Shown one piece after another: positions 43,405 through 54,500 of a stretch of 64,000 nucleotides of DNA. The position numbers and the translations under genes are program-made. Numbering within the stretch: position 1 is the first letter of the stretch; each line of letters starts with the position of its first letter. The notes beneath the pieces were generated by a model that did not search any database, was not told the origin of the DNA, and saw nothing but the letters and a program-made list of their open reading frames with translations. This DNA is from Oopsacas minuta (taxonomy: Eukaryota; Porifera; Hexactinellida; Lyssacinosida; Leucopsacidae): positions 574,619 to 638,618 of the forward strand of contig JAKMXF010000111.1 in assembly GCA_024704765.1 (NCBI GenBank), given 5' to 3'.

Positions 43405-46353
43405 ATGGAAACCACAGCCATTATCGTGGATAGCGCTGCACATAAATGCCCTCTGCACTACAGCTATAGCGAAGTGTTACTACGTATTACAGAGCTAGCT
43501 AGCTCTATACATGATTTATTAGCAGATACCCAGCCTGTACATATTGGTGTGTTCTGTGAGAATAGCTTAGAGTTGGTTATATCAATACTAGCTGTATTTT
43601 CAACACAGCATTCCTATGTACCTCTAAATTCACGTAATATCAGTCTGGTTGTTAGCTTGTCTATACCATTAGTAATCGTGAGTATAGAACAGCTGGATGA
43701 GTTCTTATTAACTGATTGTATCAGTCAGTTATCCACTTTTAATACTCAGCTATCACATATTGGTATTGTTATAGTTTATTCATCTATTCCTATACTCAAG
43801 AAAATATCTGATACATCTAACAATCTATCTTTATATGACTTATTTCATAACTCGTTAAAATGTAATTTCTGTCCTCTCTCTACCTCCCTAAACCTATCTG
43901 AGAGGATAGCATATGTCTTACAGACGAGTGGTACTACAGGTTTCCCTAAGCTAATCCGTGTTCCTCACTCCTGTTTAATTCCCAATATTATTGATCTATC
44001 TCGTATCTTCTCTCTCTCTTCTAGTGACGTATGTGTCCTGTCAGCTCCTCCCACATTCGATCCCTCTCTTGTCCAGATCTTTACCTCTTTATGCAGAGGG
44101 TGTACTCTCCTTATTGCCCCTTGTTCTCCATCCGTTATAACTCATCATAACACTACTGTATTACAGAGTACTCCCTCTTTATTCCGTACATACTCTCTAG
44201 ACAGTTGTAGATCTTTACTGGGTGAATCTAGCTGTATACGAGTACTAGCATTTGGGGGAGAGATCTGTCCTCCTCTTTCGTTGCTCAGACACTGGAGGCA
44301 CCCTAACAACCAAACTGAGTTATACAATGTGTATGGAATCACTGAGGTATCGTGTTGGTCTACTTGTCATAAGTTACAACTTGACAACACACCTGTAGAT
44401 AGTAATGTAGATGACGTACCTATTGGACAGGCACTGAGTAACACCCGGGTAGAGCTGAGAATGAGGGAGGGAGTTAATGAAATATGGGTAGGAGGATCTA
44501 ACAGGAGGTGTGAAATAGAGGGCGAGCAGTCAGAGGACATGAGGAACACAGGAGACATAGGTATGACGTCAGATAATGGAGATGTTCTATGTGTAGGCAG
44601 GAGAGATCAGCTGATCAAGAGACTAGGCTGTAGAGTTAGCTTACTTAGTGTAGAGAGAGAATTGAGAAAGATAGGAGAAATAAATAATTGTATAGTTATG
44701 CGGGATAGTGATGTTATAGTAGCTTATATAGAGATTAGTGCTAGTAGTGAGTTAATGGATGTTAGACGGAAAATTCAAACGAATATTATTTCAAAATTCC
44801 GTCCTGATGTGATTAGAAACTTATCTCATATTCCATTGACTACTCATGGTAAGCTAGATATCTCCTCTCTCACATCTCTCTCATTTGATCGCCTATACAC
44901 AGATCTATCAACAGGTGTAAGTAAGTTCTTAGAGACAGAGTTGTCTCTGTTGTCCATTACCCCCTGTCCCACCCCCTTGTCAGAGCTAGGGGTAGATTCA
45001 TTCGAGTTGGTAGGTATTATCAACAGATTACAGGATCTGCTAACTCAGGACTATAGTATTAATATAAATGACGTATTTGACAGTTTTTATGATTTCCTAT
45101 CTTCACATCCTTCAGAAGATCTTACTACTACAATTATACAAACAATAGAAGAATACACTACATGTGTACCCTCTTCAAAACGTATACGTATTGATTCTAC
45201 TAATAACCCTACTTTTATCGAAACACAATCTTCTCCATTTATTTATATCCGTAGAGGAACTGTCTCGTGTTCCCTTGATACCCTCCCTCCCCCTCTACTA
45301 TCCCCTCCTACTCCTGTATCAATAATTCTAGGTTGGAATTATGTTACAGGGCGGTGTGTAGACTGCTCCCCTCTTCTCTGCTACCATACTGTCTCTCTAG
45401 AACTAACAGTATTCACAGGGTCACATTCTGCCCTCTTCTCAGCAGTTAGAGTATCAGATGGCCTCTGTCTATGGACCAGACAGCTGGATGATAGAATAGA
45501 ATCTAGTGCTGTACTCTCTCAGTGTGGTTGCTATCTAATAGTAGGTACATACAGTGGTAAGGTATGGGTGCTTGAGAGAGAGGGAGGAAAGATACATTGG
45601 TTCTTCTCTACAGGACCTGAGCCAGTTAAGAGTTCTCCTTGTGTAGATATATCTACAGGATTAGTATGGATAGGTACACATAATCATACTCTAGTAGCAC
45701 TCAGTGTTACTCAGAAGAGATGTGTATTCTCTATCAATACAGATAGTGGATCATGTTATTCCTCCTCCTTATCAGACCCCAGTATGAGAGCTGTGTATGT
45801 AGGGACACATGGAGGTGATCTATTATGTGTATCGGGTATAACTGGGTGTGTAGAATGGAGGAGGAGCTTAAAAAGCGCTATATTCTCATCCCCCTGTCTC
45901 CTCCCTGATCACAGTATTGTAGTTGGTACAGTAGATAATAATGTGTATTGTGTAAGTAGAGATAATGCTGTAATGTGGATATATGATACGAATAGTCCCG
46001 TGTTCTCTAGTCCATGTATTTTGTATTATAGCCAGGGTACCAATATTCTGATAGGTACATATGATAAACGGATTGTATGTCTAAATACTTCAGGTAATGT
46101 TGAGTGGGAAACTAGTGTTGAATCTGAAATGTTTAGCATTCCATTTGTGTTACCCAGCAACCATTCTAAGAAAATTGGTCTTATCGCTGCTGCATTAAAT
46201 AATGGAACAATTCTTCTGTTAGATTTCACAGGTTTACAACTCTGTAGCTACAAGCTACCAGCTGAGGTGTACTCCTCTCCTGTATTAGTAGGTGATCAGC
46301 TGTTTGTAGGGTGTAGGGATAATAACCTGTATTGTCTCAAAATCCTAGTGTGA
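43405..46353 (+). CDS. AASDH: Beta-alanine-activating enzyme (acyl-CoA synthetase family member 4)
   Basis: Single exon, 982 aa (human 1,098). An adenylation domain, with the AMP loop TSGTTGFPKLIRVPHS at about 175 and YGITEVS, is followed by a carrier domain at about 500-570 whose pantetheine serine lies in ELGVDSFELVGI. The C-terminal half is a seven-bladed PQQ-type beta-propeller (repeats such as SSPCVDISTGLVWIGTHNHT). The architecture is that of AASDH/Ebony-like enzymes that activate beta-alanine or a similar amino acid. The final acceptor is unknown. Confidence 0.92.
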   Translation: METTAIIVDSAAHKCPLHYSYSEVLLRITELASSIHDLLADTQPVHIGVFCENSLELVISILAVFSTQHSYVPLNSRNISLVVSLSIPLVIVSIEQLDEFLLTDCISQLSTFNTQLSHIGIVIVYSSIPILKKISDTSNNLSLYDLFHNSLKCNFCPLSTSLNLSERIAYVLQTSGTTGFPKLIRVPHSCLIPNIIDLSRIFSLSSSDVCVLSAPPTFDPSLVQIFTSLCRGCTLLIAPCSPSVITHHNTTVLQSTPSLFRTYSLDSCRSLLGESSCIRVLAFGGEICPPLSLLRHWRHPNNQTELYNVYGITEVSCWSTCHKLQLDNTPVDSNVDDVPIGQALSNTRVELRMREGVNEIWVGGSNRRCEIEGEQSEDMRNTGDIGMTSDNGDVLCVGRRDQLIKRLGCRVSLLSVERELRKIGEINNCIVMRDSDVIVAYIEISASSELMDVRRKIQTNIISKFRPDVIRNLSHIPLTTHGKLDISSLTSLSFDRLYTDLSTGVSKFLETELSLLSITPCPTPLSELGVDSFELVGIINRLQDLLTQDYSININDVFDSFYDFLSSHPSEDLTTTIIQTIEEYTTCVPSSKRIRIDSTNNPTFIETQSSPFIYIRRGTVSCSLDTLPPPLLSPPTPVSIILGWNYVTGRCVDCSPLLCYHTVSLELTVFTGSHSALFSAVRVSDGLCLWTRQLDDRIESSAVLSQCGCYLIVGTYSGKVWVLEREGGKIHWFFSTGPEPVKSSPCVDISTGLVWIGTHNHTLVALSVTQKRCVFSINTDSGSCYSSSLSDPSMRAVYVGTHGGDLLCVSGITGCVEWRRSLKSAIFSSPCLLPDHSIVVGTVDNNVYCVSRDNAVMWIYDTNSPVFSSPCILYYSQGTNILIGTYDKRIVCLNTSGNVEWETSVESEMFSIPFVLPSNHSKKIGLIAAALNNGTILLLDFTGLQLCSYKLPAEVYSSPVLVGDQLFVGCRDNNLYCLKILV

Positions 46354-46582
46354 TTTATTTGATACTTTTTATCACCCATTAAGATAGTCGTATATGATTA
46401 CAAGATGATGTTGTCTCTCCATTGTTGTTAATGAATTAATAGATACTTTGATTGATTTCCAAACACTATCCATTGTATTGTTTATTCTCAGCTTAGACAC
46501 CATTAATTAAGTCTCAATGCTATAAGAAGAGCTATTTAATATTATAACGAATGTTTAGTCAAATATTTTACTCTAACTAATT

Positions 46583-49410
46583 ATGTTATATCAGCGTCAT
46601 AGTAGAATGAGCACCAACTTCCTGAACCAGATCCGCAAATCTATTTCCAGCCCAAAGTCTAAGAGAAAACTTTCTTTTCAATCTTCTGGGACAAAAGATT
46701 TATTGGACAGATCCGCCTCCCCATTTGGGGTCCGGGTGTTTGGCTCTACCCTCCCTGAAGTGGCCAAAGAGTATCCGACAAAGAACGGGGTCCCTTTCAT
46801 AGTTTGTAGAATAGCAGAGTACCTCACTGAACACGGACTTGATCAGGAGGGATTATTCAGGAAGAATGGGAATATTAGAGTTATGGACAATCTCAGGTGA
46901 ATATTGGTAAATTCAAAATTAACTTGTATCCATTTGAAATAATTGGTATTTTTAGATACAAATTTGAATCGGATGGAGATGCTGACTTAGAGGCAGCTAA
47001 TGACGTATTCGCAGCAGCCTCGTTGATGAAACAATTCTTCAGAGAGTTGAGAGAACCCCTAATATCTGACGAATTAATCGACCAAATGATTCGCGTCAAA
47101 CAAGAGTTCGATTTTGATTCTCCTGGTTTTATCAAACAACTACATCCGATACTTGATGAACTACAGTTAGTCAATTATATAACGCTAAAGTATGTAGTAC
47201 AGTTTCTATTGCGTGTATCAGTCCATGAGTCAAGTAACAAGATGAGTATCCTATCCCTTGCTATTGTATTTGGTCCTAGCCTATTCAGGTCTGCACCAGG
47301 GATGGTTGGCTTGAAAGAACAAGGAATTATTACTCCAATCTTGATAAAGTTTATACAACATTCACATGGCTTATTCAATAGAATACTGACGGACTCTACA
47401 ACTCATAGACTATTGAATACAGCTCAGTTATTAGCAGCACCTGATGCTAAACCCTCTCCTCCTCCTAAACCTAAGAGGAAGCCTTATCTCTTTAACACTT
47501 CTCCGTCCTCTCCAGCATCAGATACCTACTCATCTCCTCAGATTACGCTAAACTTCAGACCGATGGAAGACTCCCCCTCCCTCAGAGAGGTCATGTCTCC
47601 ATGGCAGTGTAGACTCAAGAGTCCTGTTAGTCCCTCTCCTGCCTCTAGTGCTAACTTCAAACAAGATCTACAGATGATTATACGAGAAGCAATAGACCTG
47701 TATATGTGGGGAGACCTGAGTGAAGAGGAGGAGGGCTTGAGAGGAGAAGAGGGGGGAGAAACACCTCGTACACACAAGTCAGATCAGAGACTGAGTGTCA
47801 AATCTCTAGTTTCTCAATTTGAGGATTCTTCCGTAGTATATGGTACAGCCTTTAGGATATCTGACATATCTAATGCTAGTACTACTACTACTCTCAAACA
47901 TTCTACTTCTAACTATGATATACATTTATTGACACGTCATGGAGAGACAGCTACAGACGAGGAGTTATACATACCAGCTGATAATCTAGAATTCTTAACG
48001 CTAGATAGACCGAGAGGACCTTCTTCTAGGAAAGTTCCCTCTAGAGAGGGACGTTCACGATCTGCTTCTAATGACCTATCAAATTCCGAGCTAGACAGCT
48101 TCTTTGGGGTAGATACGACAGGCAACACGACCACTTCACACCTTACACAACTCAGTCAGCTGAGCACAAATACTCCAAACACCTCACAACCTATTACTGA
48201 TAAATCGGGTTATACACAATATGCTAGTGTAGAAACTAACAAGTCATCTGCTCATGGTAAACTGGTGGAAGAGCTGAGAGAAGTGAAGAGAGAGATACGC
48301 CGATTCCAATTAGAATTCAGACAGAAGAACGGACGTAAACCTACCTTACAAGAGAAGGAGTGTATCCGTCCTGTGGTAATGAGGTACGGAGAGATTAAGA
48401 ATCAGCTGGGAGAGGGGCATGATGGTACTCTGGAGACCACCATGTCCCCCATGAGTCCCAGACACGTGTTAAAAGGAAGCAAAGGGAGTCAAGTCTATGA
48501 AATTAATGACACAATAGCTAGTGATAGTAGTGAGACAGGTTGGAAGTATAAAATAGAAATGAATACAATAGCTAATACACTACAGGAGAAGAGAAGCCAA
48601 TCTGCCAGACCCTCACAAATACATGCTATGAGCTTTGAACAGCTGAAACAGGAGAAGCGTGACCTCCAGAAGGCCTTACTCGTGTACGAGGGGAAATATG
48701 GACGACCTCAGGGTGAGGCAGTTATTGTTATGAGACCACTTTACGACAGATACAGAGCTATAAAACAGTTTCTACACAAACACCCAGATGGACGGTTAAA
48801 CCCGTTAAAATCTGGTTGTGCTTCTCTACAGTCTCTGAATTCATTGCATCAGACAGAAAACACTCTAAGCACTATATACGCCTCTCTGGGGTCTGTGTAC
48901 CCCCCTGAAACCAGTACAGCTGTTCTACTTAACAGCGGGAATATGGATAGTTATCAGATACCACAGAATGCCTCGGGTATTAGTATACAATCAAATCCAT
49001 CAGCTGCTAGTCTCATATCTCCTGAACACAAATTCCCTAGTCCCATACAGACTACTCACACCAACTCTCTCAAAGATTTCTCTCTGATTTCATCTCTGCA
49101 TGAGTACAAAGAGTTCCTAGCCTCTGAGAGCAGTCTAAAGCCACAGGACTACTGGCTGTCTTACCATTACATCCGAGCTAGGAAGAAAGATCTGAAACAA
49201 AAACTCCAAGACTTTGAGAAGGAATTTAAAGAAAAGTTCGATCGTAAGCCAAACAAAGTTGACAGAGACCCTATGCTGCTAGACTACAAAGAATATCGAC
49301 TGTTGAAAGATAAAATGTCATTCCTTGAGAGTAACTTTAATGTTAATATTCGAGGACAAGGAGGACAAGGAGGACAAGGAGGACAATTAGAGAATGAATT
49401 GAGTCCATAA
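46583..49410 (+). CDS. FAM13A: FAM13-type RhoGAP protein
   Basis: Two exons, 46583-46896 and 46956-49410, about 922 aa. The RhoGAP domain spans about 50-235 (PFGVRVFGSTLPEVAKE, catalytic arginine in EGLFRKNGNIRVM, GPSLFRSAPGM), so it should stimulate Rho-family GTP hydrolysis. The C-terminal half carries the FAM13-specific helical blocks: ELREVKREIRRFQLEFRQKN, QEKRDLQKALLVYEGKYGRP and RARKKDLKQKLQDFEKEFKE. This combination defines FAM13A/B. The end is a (GGQ)n stretch encoded by a 9-bp repeat at about 49352-49385. The gene symbol names the family; A and B cannot be separated. Confidence 0.88.
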
Positions 49411-50032
49411 GTACACAGTTAGTATTTTTTTTTGTATCTACGTGAGTGGCGACATTTCAAACGGTGTACATATCCAAGCAAATGTAAATTCCAACACCTC
49501 TTCATATTTAAATGTCAGTGTTGAACGCCACTAGGATATTTCTAATCGTGTCAGCTTACTAGTCATGTATCTCTACGTGTTTGTGTTGTTTTTATGCTTT
49601 CTCTTAATATTGTCAAGTTGATGAAACTCAATTTATGCACATTACTTGTGATTTGAATTTCTCATTACATTATTAGCTTAGTTAATTCAATGTTTAATAC
49701 TCATCCATGGATTGCATATTGACTCTAATGTGAATGAAGTTGTTCTTATGCGAAATATAAAGCAACAATTATGTAACAGCACGAATTATGTCTTTATTGC
49801 AGTCGTTCCCAATGTTTTCGCTTCCTGTGTACTCCTGCTGTTCTCCGTGGACTACTAAGGGTTGGGATTCGACGCTTTATTGGGTCATTATAATTTATAA
49901 AGGGGGCTGTATGGCAAGCTAATACCATCAGAAATACGCCCTGGTTATAAGAAATATTTTAACAGTGATGTGCCTTATAATTATAAATAACCAAATGACA
50001 TAGCTAATAACTCACGAATAAAATATCAAAAT
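49411..50032. other. Intergenic spacer with a decayed hAT-like element
   Basis: 622 AT-rich bases. At 49802-49874 a short element has ends GTCGTTCCCAAT and a near-inverted GGGTTGGGATTCGAC, with CTCCGTGGACTACTAAGG inside, like the copy at 27947-28068. Nothing else recognised. Confidence 0.5.
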
Positions 50033-51352
50033 ATGGACGATAATACCCGTATATATCATATAAAACAGCGTTATGGTAAGAATGAATGGAGCGAGCATTA
50101 CTCTGTATTGAAAGATGGTAAATCGATACAGAAGCGAACAGCTGATGAGCCTCGTAGCAGGAACACTACAACCCTATTCACACGAATCTATGTATCTATA
50201 CTACAAGTTATGCGAGAGGTATTCCTACCAGAAGGATACCCAGATACTGTCAGTAGCGATTATTTAGCTTACCAATTCTGGGATACCCTACAGGCTTTCT
50301 GTTCCTCTATCAATAACATACTCGCTACACAGGGGGTGCTCAAGGGATCTGGGATAGGTGACGTTAAGGCTACTGTTATGGCCGCTACCGTTACATGGTT
50401 ACTAAAGAGTGGCAGTGGAATGTTAGGCAGCATTCTGTTCGCATGGACACGAGGTTCCCATTTAGATTGCTATTGCAAACAATGGCGCTTCTCAGCGGAT
50501 GTTCTCAATGACTTTGCAATATTTGTTGAGATTTTAGCTCCATTAGTTGGACCTGATTATTTCCTATACGTAATGTGTATATCTGCTATTGCTAAGTCAA
50601 TCGTGGGCGTAGCAGGCGGATCGACACGTGCTGCTGTCACGAGCCATCAAGCACGTCATGGTAACATGGCAGATGTCAGTGCTAAGGACGGCAGTCAAGA
50701 GACAGTTGTTAATCTATCTGCACTAGTAATTGGGCTAGTAATGATACCTATAGTCAATGAGAATACAACTACTATATGGTCTCTATACATTGTATTAACG
50801 GCTCTACATCTCTATGCTAACTACAGAGCTGTACGAGCTATTGAAATGGAGTTTGTTAATCTTATTCGTCTACAGATATTAATAAAATTCTACCTAACAT
50901 CAGGGAGAATAAAGTCTATACAAGAAACTAACAGAGAAGAACCCATATGTCTTAATTTCTTTACTAGATCAAATGAGTATGAACTGGGAGCCAAACTAAC
51001 AGCTGATGGATCTAATCAACTGTTTTGTTTAGAGAGAGGATTATTTATTCAGAAGAAACGCGGGAAGATAAGTATAGTACTAGAAGAGAACTTTTCAACA
51101 GTAGCACTGCTGGAAAGTATTTTCTATGCCGAATTATACATATATTTACAATACAAACCGACTAATCTCACTACATTGTCCTGGACACAAGACCCTGAGC
51201 TAAATACTACAGTAATGTATAACGAGTTAAAACCTGGTAGCAAAGACTATATAATGCTATTTCAAGATTTTAACATTAAGTTTAATAAGAGTGATTGGAA
51301 TGCTGACGTCATTAAAGTCAGTACAACTCCATGGAGATACGAACAATATTGA
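50033..51352 (+). CDS. RUSF1: RUS1 family protein (DUF647)
   Basis: Single exon, 439 aa (human RUSF1 about 468). Family segments: FLPEGYPDTVSSDYLAYQFW, GVGDVKATVMAATVTW-like stretch (GIGDVKATVMAATVTWLL), DVLNDFAIFVEILAP, and AGGSTRAAVTSHQARHGN. Several membrane-associated helices lie in the middle. Plant relatives (RUS1-6) act in UV-B sensing and auxin transport; the animal role is not established. Stop lies about 180 bases from the anoctamin stop on the other strand. Confidence 0.95.
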   Translation: MDDNTRIYHIKQRYGKNEWSEHYSVLKDGKSIQKRTADEPRSRNTTTLFTRIYVSILQVMREVFLPEGYPDTVSSDYLAYQFWDTLQAFCSSINNILATQGVLKGSGIGDVKATVMAATVTWLLKSGSGMLGSILFAWTRGSHLDCYCKQWRFSADVLNDFAIFVEILAPLVGPDYFLYVMCISAIAKSIVGVAGGSTRAAVTSHQARHGNMADVSAKDGSQETVVNLSALVIGLVMIPIVNENTTTIWSLYIVLTALHLYANYRAVRAIEMEFVNLIRLQILIKFYLTSGRIKSIQETNREEPICLNFFTRSNEYELGAKLTADGSNQLFCLERGLFIQKKRGKISIVLEENFSTVALLESIFYAELYIYLQYKPTNLTTLSWTQDPELNTTVMYNELKPGSKDYIMLFQDFNIKFNKSDWNADVIKVSTTPWRYEQY

Positions 51353-51529
51353 TATCTTATTTATTGTGATATATATTTATGACATACCAAAGCCATTGCT
51401 ATTGATACTATTAATTGAGTTGTTCTAACAAGCAAAAAGGTCTGAGTAACTTAAAATATACACTAAAACTACACAAATCCTCTAAAATACACACGAAAAT
51501 ATAGATTATATGCTTTGGTGGGGGCTATG

Positions 51530-54500
51530 CTATGGTGAAGCTTGAAAGTTCAATTCTTCCTCCTGTTCTTGTATTTTTCTCTTCTTCCTCTCATCTTCAT
51601 ACTCTGCATACTTAGCAAGATATTTCTCCCTGTACAGCTGATCTTTAATCTCAGCAGGAATGTCAGGTACAAGGAAGGCCACGAGAACAACAGTAGCGAA
51701 TATAATATGCTAGAATGATACAGTAATTATTAAATGATGTTACTTTTGTATGTGAATATATTCGCATTAACTAAACTAACAAACCTCGAATACAACTGTG
51801 AATAAGAGACGGACCATCATAGTCCTATAGTATATAATCTGCTCAGTTTGATCAGCATAAGGATTCAGCTGGTAGGTAGGTCTATATCTACATTCTATTT
51901 GTCTGTTAATTATGTTAACATTACAACCGTCGTAATACTCTCCAGGTATAAAATTAGGTGACCCAGCCATTAGCTTAGTAGGTTCTGTAGCTAATCCATT
52001 CCTAGGACTATCCTCATCTAATCTACCGTTAGTATCAATCTTATAATAAATTCCTGAAGCGAGAGAGAATCTATCTCCTTGAGAGAACATGTTTTGTCTG
52101 TCTAGAGCGTTACAGCAGCTAGTTGAGTTTTGTAAGAGTCCTGTTGTGTTTAAATACCTTCTCGCCACCATAGCGTTAGTGTTGTTATCCGCACTATTTA
52201 CACAACAATGTTGAACCCCTATAACAATAAATATTCTAAACAGCTTCTAGTAAATATAATTATATTTCTTACCATCGTTCAAACACGATCCATTCCTAAA
52301 ACCAGAATTCTGTCCCGCATTAGCTGGAATGGTAGTTTGATTCCTTAGATATTCACAACATGTTGTCAGAGAATTTTTTGTACTAATTGTAGCGTTCACT
52401 TCTACGAATCTATCACACCCGTTCGTGCAATAGTATGATGTTTGGTCAAAGTAAGGCTTATACAGAGGAGTAGATTCATCATTCAGAATTACACTAGATA
52501 ATTACATATATCATATACAGTGGATGCCGGTTAGAAAACGGTTGTGATATAATCCTGTATATTTTGTGCCGGTTATAAGCAGGTTACATGTACTGCAAGT
52601 CCCAAGGGGTTCTTATAACCGGCATCTAGTGTACTAATAAATTTAATAAAGACTTACTTGATGCTTCTTGAAGAAAATTCAGGAAAATCTTCTGTCAAGA
52701 TGAAGTTATGAATAGGAATCCTATTCAAGGTTACATTTAAGAATCCATTGAGTCCATTCACGCCCATGCTAGTCTCACCTTGGTAGAGAATCCTGTCGAT
52801 GAAGCCACCAGTGAATGGTATTAGAAATGCCTAGAAATATTCAAATGAACCTGATAGCTATATACGTATATGGATTATATACTCACATTTGTAACAACTG
52901 CTATCTTGGATATTATATCCAGAATGCTGTACCAGGGCCCGATGTCCTGAGACTTAAGAGCAAGCGGTCTCCTTGTTAGGATACAGAATTTAGAAGCATC
53001 TATTCTAATCTCGAAATAGTTATTGAAGAGAGCGAAGAAAGGTGCCAGTGGGAAGGCTGCTGCAAATATTGTAACGAATCCAAATTGTATAACTAAAATG
53101 AAACAAATTTCATAAATTACATCCAATTTTATTATATTTAATACGAACCTAATTCGAGATACTCCCAAAATAGCCCGTGATCTCTCTCTGGAGCTAACTG
53201 GTAGTCTCTCCCCCAAGGGGTAGTAGCCGCCAGTTTCTTTCTGATCCCCTCTTGATCCTTATCTTCTCCTGGAACTGTGCTCCTCTTAGAAAGATACAGT
53301 TTAATGTATTTGATCACGATTTTAATAAGTGGGATGCCTAGCTCCACGAAATTGTTAAGTGTTTGCTTCAATATGAATATTGTTATAAGTTGTATAGTGA
53401 GTTCTAGCAAGCATCCATAAGCAGCACACTACTCAAAGAAGAGTATATAGCTAACAAATTTACTTATAGATATAAAGTCTCACCTGTTCCAATCCTCTCC
53501 ACTCGCCATAATCTCTTCCTGGGAAATGTACAAGTATACGCCCTTTGAAGAAAGCAATGTAGAACAAACTTGAGTAGAAGTTAACAAATTGAAACAGATA
53601 CATTTTGACTGTGAATGAATCCTCATGTTCTGACTGTGTTCTATGCAGTTCCCAAGCTGTTAAGAAGACAGCAATTTTCTCGTATACCTTGTTCATAATG
53701 AAGATAAATATCAACTGAATGAGAGCGCCACTTGTTGAAACTAACAAACCACCAAAAATACTGAGAAACTGACTGAGTGCGGTCAAGTTTTCGCTTGAAG
53801 CTCTTGAGGTAGCCGCAGCAATGAGAGGACTTACAGCTGCTCGATAGAATATAACTCCTACTACTATAGCTACTACTACGGCAACTAGTGTACCCAGAGC
53901 GGTAAGGGTTGCAGCAAACTTAGCTTTTATTTTATAATCTTCTTGAAAGAACTCAATTGTCTAGAAATACAATCAACCTTAAATTTCTGCAGACCCCATG
54001 AATTATACTGTAATTACCTTTGTGATAGGATTTTCATAGCGGATCTTATCCTTCCTTTGGTTGTCCTTAGCTTTTTCCCAGACACGTCTCATCTTAGTCT
54101 CAAACTCTGGCCTCACAGTTTCCTCTACAACCTCATACTCTAGCACGTCCCATTCGTACTGCAGATAGAATTGCTGTCTTTTCCAGAATTCCAGGAAGAA
54201 CACGGCCCATAATGACATTGCTATAGCAAATACTACAGTACCCCAATAGTCGAACATTAGAGAGAACTATAAATTATATCGTTATTATATGCTAATTATA
54301 CTAATACTGTTGCTGTTGGGTACGGTACTTACCCTGTATGAGATACAAGAAGACGCTAAGCTGGTGAAATCACAAGCCTGTGCACATCTGGGACACATGT
54401 AGAATAGTTTCCGTTCATTCCAGTTTGTCACATTACACACTTCTTCTCTACAGCAACAGTATAAATATAGTTATCCGTGATGTGTGACGTAACGAACTTA

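Noticed and set aside
43271-43498. 75-codon frame before AASDH
   Set aside because: It overlaps the AASDH start in another frame, with no homology.
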